Positions 7,780 to 15,438 of a stretch of 64,000 nucleotides of DNA are shown one piece after another. Each line of letters starts with the position of its first letter. The first letter of the stretch is position 1. A program made the position numbers and the translations under genes. The notes below the pieces were generated by a model. The model saw nothing but the letters and a program-made list of their open reading frames with translations, was not told the DNA's origin and ran no database searches. The stretch is from Nocardia sp. BMG51109 (GTDB taxonomy: Bacteria; Actinomycetota; Actinomycetes; Mycobacteriales; Mycobacteriaceae): positions 5,828,001 through 5,892,000 of the forward strand of contig NZ_JAFQ01000004.1 in the NCBI RefSeq assembly GCF_000526215.1, written 5' to 3'.

Positions 7780-9288
7780 ATGACGGTATCGCTGCTGCTC
7801 GATATGGCGCTGTCCGGCGATCCGGACCGGACCGCCGTCGTCTGCGACGAAACCCGGTGGACCACAGGCGAATTGCACGCCCTCGCGCAGGGCGGGGCCG
7901 GTGTCGTGGCGGCCTCGGGCGCCCGCGGCGTGGCCTACGTGGGAACCGGCGGGCACATGCTGCCGCTGCTGATCTTCGCCGCGGCCGGTGCCGGAGTTCC
8001 CGTGACGCCCTTGAACTATCGGCTCAGCGCCGAATCGCTGCGTGAGCTGATCGGCCGGCTCGACGATCCGCTGCTCGTGTGCGACGACGAGTACCACGAT
8101 ATCGTGGCCGAATTCGGTGTCCGTACCATGCGTTCGGCGGAATTCGTCGCGGCGGCCGGGTCGGCGGACCCGGTATCGGAGGCGGTGGATCCCGAGCAGG
8201 TGGCGGTGGTGCTGTTCACCTCCGGGACGACCTCGACACCCAAGGCGGTCGAGCTGTCACACCAGAATCTGCTGAGCTACATCACCGGAACGGTCGAGTT
8301 CGCCTCCGCCGAGCCTGCCGACGCCGCGCTGATCTGCGTGCCGCCCTACCATGTCGCGGGAATCAGTGCGGCGCTGTCGAATCTGTACGCCGGGCGCCGG
8401 ATGGTGTACCTGCGCGCGTTCGATGCCGGTCGCTGGGTGAGCCTGATCGACAGCGAATCGGTCACTACCGCAACGGTTGTGCCCACCATGCTCGACCGCA
8501 TCGTGGCCGAGCTGGAGCGCTCCGGCACGCGGCTGCCCACGCTGCGCAACTTCGCCTACGGCGGATCCAAGGTGGCACTTCCGTTGGTGCGCAAGGCCCT
8601 CGAGCTGCTGCCCGAGGTCGGTTTCGTGAACGCCTACGGGCTGACCGAGACGAGTTCGACGATCGCGGTGCTCGGTCCCGACGACCATCGGGCCGCGCAC
8701 GGCGCCGACGATCCCGCCGTCGCGCGGCGGCTCGGCTCCGTCGGGCAGCCGGTGCCCGGCATCGAGGTGCAGATCCGCGACGGCGATGGCCGGGTGCTGG
8801 GGGCCGAGGAGACCGGCGAGCTGTTCGTCCGGGGGCCGCAGGTGTCCGGCCGGTACACCGGGATCGGCTCGGTGCTCGACGCCGAGGGCTGGTTCCCGAC
8901 CAAGGACGTCGCGATGCTCGACGCCGGCGGCTACCTGTATCTCGGCGGCCGCTCGGACGACACGATCATTCGGGGCGGCGAGAACATCGCGCCCGCCGAG
9001 ATCGAGGACGTACTGGTCGAGCACCCCGACGTGCACGAGGTCGCGGTGGTCGGCGTGGAGGATGCGCAATGGGGGCAGATCATCGTGGCGGTGGTGGTGC
9101 CGCGCGCCGGCGCGACCCCGGACCCGGACGCGCTGCGTGAACACGTCCGCGCCGGCCTGCGCGGCTCGCGCACGCCGGACCGGGTCGTGTTCCGGGACGC
9201 GCTGCCCGTGACGCCGACCGGAAAGGTGTTGCGGCGCACCCTCGTCGAGGAATACGGCCCCGCCGTGGATGCGACGCCGAGCAGGTAA
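7780..9288 (+). CDS. Acyl-CoA synthetase (AMP-binding, class I adenylate-forming)
   Basis: A 502-residue ANL-superfamily ligase with the usual motifs: LFTSGTTSTPKAVELSHQN (P-loop), NAYGLTETSS, GWFPTKDVAMLDAGGYLYLG, GRSDDTIIRGGENIAPAEIE and the C-terminal TPTGKVLRR catalytic lysine. It activates a carboxylic acid as acyl-AMP and then CoA thioester. It likely feeds the dehydrogenase pair encoded just upstream. The exact acid is not predictable from sequence. Confidence 0.9.
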   Translation: MTVSLLLDMALSGDPDRTAVVCDETRWTTGELHALAQGGAGVVAASGARGVAYVGTGGHMLPLLIFAAAGAGVPVTPLNYRLSAESLRELIGRLDDPLLVCDDEYHDIVAEFGVRTMRSAEFVAAAGSADPVSEAVDPEQVAVVLFTSGTTSTPKAVELSHQNLLSYITGTVEFASAEPADAALICVPPYHVAGISAALSNLYAGRRMVYLRAFDAGRWVSLIDSESVTTATVVPTMLDRIVAELERSGTRLPTLRNFAYGGSKVALPLVRKALELLPEVGFVNAYGLTETSSTIAVLGPDDHRAAHGADDPAVARRLGSVGQPVPGIEVQIRDGDGRVLGAEETGELFVRGPQVSGRYTGIGSVLDAEGWFPTKDVAMLDAGGYLYLGGRSDDTIIRGGENIAPAEIEDVLVEHPDVHEVAVVGVEDAQWGQIIVAVVVPRAGATPDPDALREHVRAGLRGSRTPDRVVFRDALPVTPTGKVLRRTLVEEYGPAVDATPSR

Positions 9289-9310
9289 TCGGCGTCAGGA
9301 AAGGAACACA

Positions 9311-9613
9311 ATGGTCAACAACGGTACTCGGCTGCGGAGCCAGGTGTGCGACACCGAGGTGATCGTGGTGAAGGCGGCCGACAGTCTGGACGATCTGCGG
9401 GCCGGCGGCATCGCGATGATCCCGATCGGCGAGGAACCCGCCGCCGGCGCACAACTGGACGCGAACTTCGCCGACGGCAGCTTGCTGGGCAAGCGCTACG
9501 TCGACGAATCCGGCGCGGAGGTCCTGGTGACCAAGCCCGGCGCCGGTACCCTGAGCGTCGGCGCCACCCCGCTGGCGCTGAAGGAAGCCAAGCCGCTGCC
9601 CGCCAGCGACTGA
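9311..9613 (+). CDS. Small uncharacterised protein, 100 residues
   Basis: ATG 9311 follows AAGGA at good spacing and lies 22 bases after the CoA ligase. The protein begins MVNNGTRLRSQVCDTEVIVV and is rich in small residues; one Cys is visible and no zinc-binding pairs. Family not recognised. It appears co-expressed with the ligase and the next small protein, so an accessory catabolic role is plausible. Confidence 0.65.
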   Translation: MVNNGTRLRSQVCDTEVIVVKAADSLDDLRAGGIAMIPIGEEPAAGAQLDANFADGSLLGKRYVDESGAEVLVTKPGAGTLSVGATPLALKEAKPLPASD

Positions 9614-9631
9614 CCGAAAGAGGGGGCGACC

Positions 9632-9976
9632 GTGGCGGATTCCGGAGCCAAGATGCTGGTGTTCTCGAACCCCGTCGCCGGCCAGGAGGACGCCTTCAAC
9701 GAGTGGTACGACACCGAGCACCTCGCCCAGGTGACCGCCGTCCCGGGCGTGGTCGGCGGCCGGCGCTTCGACGTCGTCCCCGCCTCCTCGACCGGCGGCG
9801 CCCCGGCACACCGGTACCTGGCGGTCTACGACCTGACCGGCGCCCCGGACGAGGTCGTCAAGGAGTTCGTCGAGCGCGCGGGAAGCGGAGAGATCGGACT
9901 CAGCCCGGCCCTGGACATGTCGACCCTTGCTGTGTCGGTATGGCGCCCCCGAGGCGAGCCGCATACGGCAGAGTAG
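9632..9976 (+). CDS. Dimeric alpha/beta-barrel (EthD/Dabb-like) small protein
   Basis: A 114-residue protein starting at GTG after an AGAGG-like site. The pattern KMLVFSNPVAGQEDAFNEWY, DTEHLAQVTAVPGVVGGRRF and YLAVYDLTGAPDEVVKEFVE is that of ferredoxin-like dimeric barrels (EthD and relatives): beta strand, NEWYDTEHL helix, VPGV turn. Such proteins assist monooxygenases or act on small ring compounds. It is the last gene of the left catabolic operon; the island starts about 40 bases later on the other strand. Confidence 0.7.
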   Translation: MADSGAKMLVFSNPVAGQEDAFNEWYDTEHLAQVTAVPGVVGGRRFDVVPASSTGGAPAHRYLAVYDLTGAPDEVVKEFVERAGSGEIGLSPALDMSTLAVSVWRPRGEPHTAE

Positions 9977-10014
9977 CGCGGCCACGATGGCCGACAGTGC
10001 GGCCGGAATGAATG

Positions 10015-10269
10015 CTACTGAGCGTGCCTTCGCACGGATACGGCCCGGCATTCGTAGTCCCCCTGCGGAATGTCTTCGATCTCGACGTCGACCGTGTCGC
10101 CTTCGTTCAACGCGAGTACGCCCCCCTGCTCGACGCTGGACAGGTGAAACCACACCGGCGGGCCGTCCGGCCGAGTCAGTACCCCGGTCCCGTTCCGGAT
10201 ATTCCAGCGGTACACCGTGCCCTGCTCCACCCTCCGCTGCTGGCATGACAGGCTGAGCCGAGGCCGCAT
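10015..10269 (-). CDS. Cold-shock-domain-like small protein
   Basis: About 84 residues. GTVYRWNIRNGTGVLTRPDG, then VWFHLSSVE and LNEGDTVDVEIEDIPQGDYE follow the plan of a CSD beta barrel (GTV.W....G.G.L......vw.H.S), although the RNP aromatic motifs are weaker than in true CspA. It is the last gene of the leftward island operon. ATG 10269 lies 24 bases after the dioxygenase stop; a GTG at 10230 is an alternative start. It may act as an RNA-binding or regulatory accessory. Confidence 0.6.
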   Translation of the reverse strand: MRPRLSLSCQQRRVEQGTVYRWNIRNGTGVLTRPDGPPVWFHLSSVEQGGVLALNEGDTVDVEIEDIPQGDYECRAVSVRRHAQ

Positions 10270-10292
10270 CACTGCGGCCCATGAACTTCTGG

Positions 10293-11195
10293 TCAACCAA
10301 GACGTGTGCGTACCCGCGCAGCGGTCGCGGCGGCGTCTTCGGCTTCCTTCGCGTACCGGGTGTCTTCGTCGTTCCACCGTGCCCAATCACGGTGGTGTTC
10401 TTCGGTGAAACCGCTGTTCTGACGCGGGAAGATGAGCGGGTCGTCGCCGAGCAGCCGCTGTAGGCGTCGGTCGTGGGTCTGCTGTGCCGACGAGACCAGC
10501 GCCCGGCAGTTGGGACCGGCGAAGTTGTCCTCTTGCCGCAGTGTGGACAGGTTGTAGATGAACCCGAAGAACCGCCGATCGGCTGTGCCGCTGTTCCGGG
10601 TGCCCGAGTGCAGCAGTTGGTTGTGGATGGCGACGGTATCGCCTGCCTCGGCTCGGATCAGCACCTCACCGGCCTGGGGATCGTATAGCCGTTCTTCGGG
10701 TACCAGCCGGGGCTCGCGGTGCGATCCTGGTATCACCCGCAGCGGTCCGGCGTCGTCGGTCATGGTCTGGAGGTACGACAGGAACACGATGCTCGGCGGC
10801 CGTTGATACGTCCCTGACGGCACGGACCCGAATCGGTCGCGATGCCACATCACCGGCCGCCCATGGCTTTCGGCTCCAGCCGGCGCATCGCTGTTGAGTA
10901 CCGCTGAGTCGAGCTGGACGAAGGGTCCCATCACCGCTTCCGCGAATCCCAGCAACATCGGATGAGCAACGGCGGGCAGCACTTCACGCGGGTAGCGCTC
11001 CAGGAGTCCGCCGACTGCGCCGGGGTCGTCGTCGGTGCCGTTGCTGAACTGCCAGTCGGCTACCGCTCTGTGGTAGAGGTCGTGGAACATCGCGACCTGT
11101 TCGGTGCTGTAGACGTTCTGGAAATGCCGGTAGCCCTGCTCGATGAAGGCTTCGACGTGCGAAGCGACATCGGCAGGGCTGGCGGCCGGGATCAT
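10293..11195 (-). CDS. Phytanoyl-CoA dioxygenase (PhyH)-family Fe(II)/2-oxoglutarate oxygenase
   Basis: A 300-residue PhyH-like protein. The iron triad is visible as H118 and D120 in VMWHRDRFG and H196 in HNQLLHSGTRN, with R200 placed to bind 2-oxoglutarate. Members hydroxylate, halogenate or desaturate small molecules and carrier- or peptide-bound substrates. The start overlaps the TrpRS stop as TAATG, so both are read from one message. In a cluster with radical SAM enzymes it is likely a tailoring oxygenase. Substrate unknown. Confidence 0.85.
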   Translation of the reverse strand: MIPAASPADVASHVEAFIEQGYRHFQNVYSTEQVAMFHDLYHRAVADWQFSNGTDDDPGAVGGLLERYPREVLPAVAHPMLLGFAEAVMGPFVQLDSAVLNSDAPAGAESHGRPVMWHRDRFGSVPSGTYQRPPSIVFLSYLQTMTDDAGPLRVIPGSHREPRLVPEERLYDPQAGEVLIRAEAGDTVAIHNQLLHSGTRNSGTADRRFFGFIYNLSTLRQEDNFAGPNCRALVSSAQQTHDRRLQRLLGDDPLIFPRQNSGFTEEHHRDWARWNDEDTRYAKEAEDAAATAARVRTRLG

Positions 11196-12211
11196 TACCG
11201 GAGTCCTGCGGCTCGGTAGGCTTGGGAAAGCTTGTCCGCGGCCAGGTTCCGCGCTCGTTCGGCACCTTGGGTGAGCAGCTTGTTCAGGTGGGTGCGGTCG
11301 TCGGCGATGTCGTGATAGCGGCGCTGAATGTCGCCGAGCCGTTCGGTCACCGCGTCGGCCACCGCGCCTTTGAGCACTCCGTAACCGGCGCCGTCGAATC
11401 GCTCACGACTCTCGTCCCGGGTCGTGCCGGTGAAGCACTCGAAGATCGTGAGCAGGTTGGTCACGCCGGGGGCGAGTTCATCGGAGAAGTCCACACCGGA
11501 CTTGGAATCGGTCACTGCTCGCATGATCGACTTGCGTGCCTGGCCGATCGGATCGAGCAGCCCGATAGCGTGGCCGGGGCTCTTTTCGGCGGTGCTCTTG
11601 CTCATCTTGGCGGTGGGATCGTCCAAGCCCATGATCCGGCCGCCGGATTTGGGGATCATCACGTCAGGGAGCTTGAAGGTTTCGCCGTACATCGCGTTGA
11701 ATCGCTGGCTGATATCCCGGGTGATTTCGACGTGTTGTTTCTGGTCCTCGCCGACCGGCACAAGGTCGGGGTCGTAGAGAAGAATGTCGGCGGCCTGGAG
11801 TGCCGGATAGCACAGCAGCCCCGCACCGACACCCGCGTCGACATCCGCGACTTTTCCTTTCGTCTTGAACTGGGTCATGCGCTCGAGCCACGACACCGGA
11901 GTGACGCACGTCAGCAGCCAGGTCAGTTCGGCGTGCTCGGCGACGTCGCTTTGCACGAACAGGGTCGACTGCTCGGGGTCGATGCCGCAGGCGAGATAGA
12001 GCGCGAAGATTTCTTCTACCCGGGCGCGGAGGTTCTTGCCCGCGACGGCTTCGGGAATCGTCAGCGCGTGCAGGTCGGCCACGAACAGAAAGTTTTCATA
12101 TTCGCTCTGGTTGTCGGCCCATTGGTTGATCGCGCCGATGTAGTTGCCGATGTGCAGGCGTCCGGTCGCGGTAATTCCGCTCAGGACGCGCTTCTTACCT
12201 GCCGCTGTCAT
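11195..12211 (-). CDS. trpS: Tryptophanyl-tRNA synthetase, probably an extra copy
   Basis: A 338-residue class Ic synthetase. The HIGH motif is HIGN (residues 20-23) in SGITATGRLHIGNYIG; AKMSKSTA near residue 200 is KMSKS. Also visible are LLCYPALQAADILLYDPDLV and VGEDQKQHVEITRDI of the Trp pocket. It is complete and looks functional. ATG 12211 has AAGGGAAC upstream. It sits inside an operon with a dioxygenase and opposite radical SAM genes, not among housekeeping genes. Actinomycetes that make TrpRS inhibitors such as indolmycin carry a second, resistant TrpRS in the cluster, so self-resistance is a reasonable inference. Whether another trpS exists elsewhere cannot be seen. Confidence 0.93.
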   Translation of the reverse strand: MTAAGKKRVLSGITATGRLHIGNYIGAINQWADNQSEYENFLFVADLHALTIPEAVAGKNLRARVEEIFALYLACGIDPEQSTLFVQSDVAEHAELTWLLTCVTPVSWLERMTQFKTKGKVADVDAGVGAGLLCYPALQAADILLYDPDLVPVGEDQKQHVEITRDISQRFNAMYGETFKLPDVMIPKSGGRIMGLDDPTAKMSKSTAEKSPGHAIGLLDPIGQARKSIMRAVTDSKSGVDFSDELAPGVTNLLTIFECFTGTTRDESRERFDGAGYGVLKGAVADAVTERLGDIQRRYHDIADDRTHLNKLLTQGAERARNLAADKLSQAYRAAGLR

Positions 12212-12413
12212 AGGTTCCCTTCCCGTCTGCTGCATCGTCGCCCAGCGCCGCTGCAATGTCGGCGTCAGTCGCTCCGTGGTCACGAGCGAGGTCGACGTAG
12301 GCGTCAACGCAGGCGTCGCATCCCTCCCGGCGTTTACGTGCTGCCATCATCAGCGCGTCCCGGACTATCTGATCTGGGGGTTTCGCGCGATACCAGGGCT
12401 GACCAGCGTTCAC
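12195..12413 (-). CDS. Small CxxC protein (72 residues), AhpD/CMD-like motif
   Basis: GTG 12413 overlaps the preceding stop (GTGA), with GAGAGG upstream. The end overlaps the TrpRS start by 17 bases, so the gene is coupled on both sides. The core GCDACVDAYVDLARDHGATD followed by ADIAAAL recalls the CxxC helix of carboxymuconolactone decarboxylase/AhpD-like proteins, but the usual His after the second Cys is replaced by Tyr. A redox or metal role, or a protein partner of the synthetase, is possible. Function not assigned. Confidence 0.65.
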   Translation of the reverse strand: MNAGQPWYRAKPPDQIVRDALMMAARKRREGCDACVDAYVDLARDHGATDADIAAALGDDAADGKGTYDSGR

Positions 12414-12670
12414 CAGGTCACCTCTCCCGTGTCGCCTGATACCTTAACAACGCGGCCCTCTCTCACCAGTTCGCCGAGGCCATGAGCACCGACGACACAC
12501 GCAGTGCCGCATTCCCTCGCCAACGCCGGGGCATGACCGAGAAGCCCGCCGTGCTCGACGATGAGACCAATTCCGGCCACCGCCAGCCATCCCCACACCG
12601 GACCGGAGTCGGGAACCACGGCGATATCGCCAGGCATCAGCCGGTCGATGTCGGATTGAGTCCGCAGCAC
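12410..12670 (-). CDS. Stand-alone phosphohistidine swivel domain of PEP-utilizing enzymes
   Basis: An 86-residue reading from GTG 12670. DIDRLMPGDIAVVPDSGPVW, then VEHGGLLGHAPALARECGTA and CVVGA match the mobile PEP-utilizer domain (PF00391); the His in LLGHAPALARE is the phosphorylated position. In-frame codons upstream continue the family pattern back to a TAG near 12758, but with no ATG/GTG/TTG. It is therefore either an N-terminally truncated remnant or a domain started at GTG. It is coupled to the CxxC protein and TrpRS. The ATP- and PEP-binding domains of a PEP synthase are not present in the window. Confidence 0.6.
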   Translation of the reverse strand: MLRTQSDIDRLMPGDIAVVPDSGPVWGWLAVAGIGLIVEHGGLLGHAPALARECGTACVVGAHGLGELVREGRVVKVSGDTGEVTW

Positions 12671-13040
12671 CCGCAGTGGTCCGCACGCTGTACCGGGAGC
12701 CGCGCCCGTGGCCTGCCACCCAGCCTCAGCCGTCCGTTCACCCGGTGGGGTGTCCAGCTAGCCACCGAACTGGCTCCATGAGGCCGGCCGCTTTGCCCAG
12801 CCAGCCTGGTCGTCCTCGACGGCTATCGCTCGCCGAAACCCTGTTTCCCAACCGGTTCCGGCGAATCGCGTTGCTCGGCCACTCGGTACGACCGCGAATA
12901 AAACTGACAGCAATGAGTCATATATACCTTGTATACCTGACAATAATCTGTCATGGTTGAGGAATGAGACTCTGGGGGCCATGTGGGCGGCTCGGTCCGG
13001 TGGGCGTTGTGCCGAGGTGTTCGTCGGACGGGGCAGCGCC
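12671..13040. promoter_or_regulatory. Divergent promoter region of the island
   Basis: The gap separates the leftward TrpRS operon from the rightward radical SAM operon. It includes an AT-rich core with TATATACC and TATACC elements around 12920-12937 and two similar dyad sites, listed separately. No credible gene was seen. Confidence 0.6.
12904..12953. promoter_or_regulatory. Pair of operator-like dyads
   Basis: CTGACAGCAATGAGTCA at 12904-12920 and CTGACAATAATCTGTCA at 12937-12953 agree at 13 of 17 positions. The second has a clean TGACA-N6-TGTCA dyad. Their starts are 33 bases apart, about three helical turns, with the likely -10 element between them. This spacing fits cooperative binding by one regulator; the WYL protein at 20566 is the obvious candidate. 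Confidence 0.55.
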
Positions 13041-14363
13041 GTGAAGATCGTCTACTTCCAGCCGCGGTTGCAGGCTGACAAGAACTATCGGAACCAGAGC
13101 GGGTCCGAGCAGGTCTGGTGCCCGTGGTGGGCGCTGCTGCTGAACGGCCACGCCAAACCCGATGTCGATGAGGCAGTGCTCATCGACGCTCGCCGAGACA
13201 GCCAGTGGCACGAACAGCTGGTACAGGCGATCACGCCCGGGTCGGTCGTGGCGGTGTCGGTGATGACAGGGCACGCGATCAAAGACGCCATCAGCGCCAG
13301 CGAGACGGCGAAAGAGCTGGGCGCGCGGGTGTTTTGGGGCGGGCCGCACCCGACACTGTTCCCGGCCGACGTCCGGGCTGAGCCGTTCGTCGACCACGTC
13401 ATCATGGGGTTCGGTGCCGAAGTGTTCGGACGGTCGATCGCGTCCCTGGTGGCCGGTGAGGAGGCGCCGGCGATCCTCGACGGCCGCGGGAGTAGCAGCC
13501 TGCTACGAGTGACGAAGCTCAAACAACCCACGGCTGCAACGCGATTCCGGCCGGACCTGTCGCTGATCGAGTCGTGGGACGGTTACGTCAATGCCGACCA
13601 GGCGATCGGTGAGCGGTCGGTCAACCTCATCACGTCCGAGGGTTGCCTGCGCCGCTGTACCTACTGTTCGGAGCCGACTACCTCGCAGCATTCATGGCTG
13701 ACCTACGATGTCGATGACTGCGCTGCTATGGCCGGGCAGCTGATCGACCGGGCGCGGGCCGACGGGCTGAAGCTGCACGATCCGAACTTCTTGCATGATG
13801 TCGACCGTGGGCTGGCGTTCGCCCGGCGGCTCAGCGAGGTCCGTTCGGTACCGTGGGCGGCCACCATTCATCCGGACGATTTGATCCATATTGACGAACG
13901 GCGGCTCGCCGAACTCGCGGAGTTGGGGTTGAGCCGCGTGCTCGTCGGTCTCGAGAGCCCGATCCAGTCATTGGTCAACCTGGCAGGCAAGCGTTACGAG
14001 GTCGATCGCATCCCGTTCATCGCCGATCGGCTTGCCGCGCACGGGATTGCGGGCATGTTCACCTTCATCGTCGGGTGGCCGGGTGCCGATGAATCGCACT
14101 ACCAGCGCACGATCGACGCGGCGTTCGCGATCCGTGCGGTCTCGCCTCTGCACCAGGCGAAGATCCACTTCCTGGAGCCGTGGCCGGGCACGCCGATGGC
14201 GACGCTGCTGACGAAGAAGAACCTCCTGCTGCCGACCAGGACCCTGCGGGAGTGGGCGGATATCGACTACTACTTCGCCCACCTTCCAGTCTTGCACGCG
14301 GCCGAGTGGGAGCAACGAATCCGCCAGGCAAACGAGGAGCTGTCCCCTTATGTCGAAGCCTAA
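13041..14363 (+). CDS. Cobalamin-binding-type radical SAM enzyme
   Basis: A 440-residue protein from GTG 13041 (VKIVYFQPRL); upstream starts at ATG 12981 or TTG 12957 are possible. Residues 1-145 look like the B12-binding Rossmann domain, with FWGGPHPTLFPADV, but there is no DxHxxG. The cluster motif C202-x3-C206-x2-C209 is in SEGCLRRCTYCSE. A downstream LVGLESPIQS and FTFIVGWPG are normal for B12-type (class B-like) radical SAM proteins. Such enzymes methylate unactivated carbons or rearrange rings. The end overlaps the next radical SAM gene by 14 bases. Related enzymes methylate tryptophan-derived scaffolds, which is suggestive next to a TrpRS but not proof. Confidence 0.85.
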   Translation: MKIVYFQPRLQADKNYRNQSGSEQVWCPWWALLLNGHAKPDVDEAVLIDARRDSQWHEQLVQAITPGSVVAVSVMTGHAIKDAISASETAKELGARVFWGGPHPTLFPADVRAEPFVDHVIMGFGAEVFGRSIASLVAGEEAPAILDGRGSSSLLRVTKLKQPTAATRFRPDLSLIESWDGYVNADQAIGERSVNLITSEGCLRRCTYCSEPTTSQHSWLTYDVDDCAAMAGQLIDRARADGLKLHDPNFLHDVDRGLAFARRLSEVRSVPWAATIHPDDLIHIDERRLAELAELGLSRVLVGLESPIQSLVNLAGKRYEVDRIPFIADRLAAHGIAGMFTFIVGWPGADESHYQRTIDAAFAIRAVSPLHQAKIHFLEPWPGTPMATLLTKKNLLLPTRTLREWADIDYYFAHLPVLHAAEWEQRIRQANEELSPYVEA

Positions 14364-15393
14364 GCCCGATCCCGTCTACGTCCGCGCGTCGGTATGGCGG
14401 TCCTGCAACCTCCGCTGCACGTATTGCCCGATCGAGGAGGGCATGGAGAACCGTGTCCCGGACCATCTTGCGGGACAACGATTGTCGACAGACTCGTACA
14501 TCCGGAATCTGCGCTCGATCGCTGCCGCCGGTGTTCGCGGCGTCTCGTTCACGGGCGGTGAGCCGACGTTGCGGCTCGACCTCGACCGGATCATCGAGGA
14601 AGTCCGCCCGCACTTCGACCGCGTCGAACTCACCACCAACGGTGCGCGGCTCGACCGGGTGAAAGACGTTGTGCGCCAGCATATCGACCTGATGAAGGTA
14701 TCGCTCGACACGGTCCGTGAAAGTGACTTGCGGCTGATCACCGGCCGGAGCTACACCATGGATCACGCGCGGGTTGCCATCGAATGGGCGCTCGGCGAGG
14801 GAGTGCCGGTCGGTATCAACGTCGTGCTCATGCGTCGCACCCTGGACGATCTCCGCGACACCATCGGTTTCGCCCGATCGATGGTATCGGGTGTGCCGGA
14901 CAGTCGGCTCCATCTGAGCCTGCTGGACTTCTACTACACCCCCAGCCGCCGCCAGGAATGGCTGGCGGATTTCGTCCCCACCTCCCAGGTGCTCGACCTC
15001 CTGCGCAAGTGGTACGGCGACCCGGCCGTCCAAGAGAGGTTCGGTTGCACGTTCTACTGGTTCGACGCCGATGGATTCGATATCAGAGTCAAGGACTCGT
15101 TCGGCGCGACCATGCGGGCACCCAAGTGTCAAGGCTGCTCGTCCTATTGCCAGGAAGGCATCTACGGGATCAAGCATTCCGTCGAGGGGTGGATCACGAC
15201 GTGCCCGAGCAACCGGGACGACCTCGGTGTCCATCTCCCACAAGAAGCCGATCCCGCCGAAATAGACCGACTTCTTCGAAACGTCCTTTCTGATGTCGAA
15301 GCGGCGACGCCCGATGCACGTTCCTTCGCAACGCTCCGCGCCACCCACCACCTTGGGCTACCGTTGTACGACATCAGTCGCTCAAAGGTGTAA
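14350..15393 (+). CDS. Radical SAM protein, MoaA-like, with extra C-terminal cysteines
   Basis: A 347-residue radical SAM protein. C19-x3-C23-x2-C26 sits in WRSCNLRCTYCPIEEG, followed by GVSFTGGEPTLR and VELTTNGARL. The C-terminal part has clustered cysteines, PKCQGCSSYCQEG and TTCPSN, which may hold an auxiliary Fe-S cluster as in MoaA or SPASM/twitch enzymes. This suggests dehydrogenation, cyclisation or nucleotide chemistry. ATG 14350 lies inside the upstream gene. Chemistry and substrate unknown; no precursor peptide was found nearby. Confidence 0.85.
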   Translation: MSKPKPDPVYVRASVWRSCNLRCTYCPIEEGMENRVPDHLAGQRLSTDSYIRNLRSIAAAGVRGVSFTGGEPTLRLDLDRIIEEVRPHFDRVELTTNGARLDRVKDVVRQHIDLMKVSLDTVRESDLRLITGRSYTMDHARVAIEWALGEGVPVGINVVLMRRTLDDLRDTIGFARSMVSGVPDSRLHLSLLDFYYTPSRRQEWLADFVPTSQVLDLLRKWYGDPAVQERFGCTFYWFDADGFDIRVKDSFGATMRAPKCQGCSSYCQEGIYGIKHSVEGWITTCPSNRDDLGVHLPQEADPAEIDRLLRNVLSDVEAATPDARSFATLRATHHLGLPLYDISRSKV

Positions 15394-15438
15394 GCATGGC
15401 GGCTATTTCGATGTAATCCGGAAGGAGACTACACAGAC

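Noticed and set aside
12758..12982. Leftward 74-codon frame upstream of the phosphohistidine domain
   Set aside because: No ribosome-binding site or family pattern, and it lies across the divergent promoter region.
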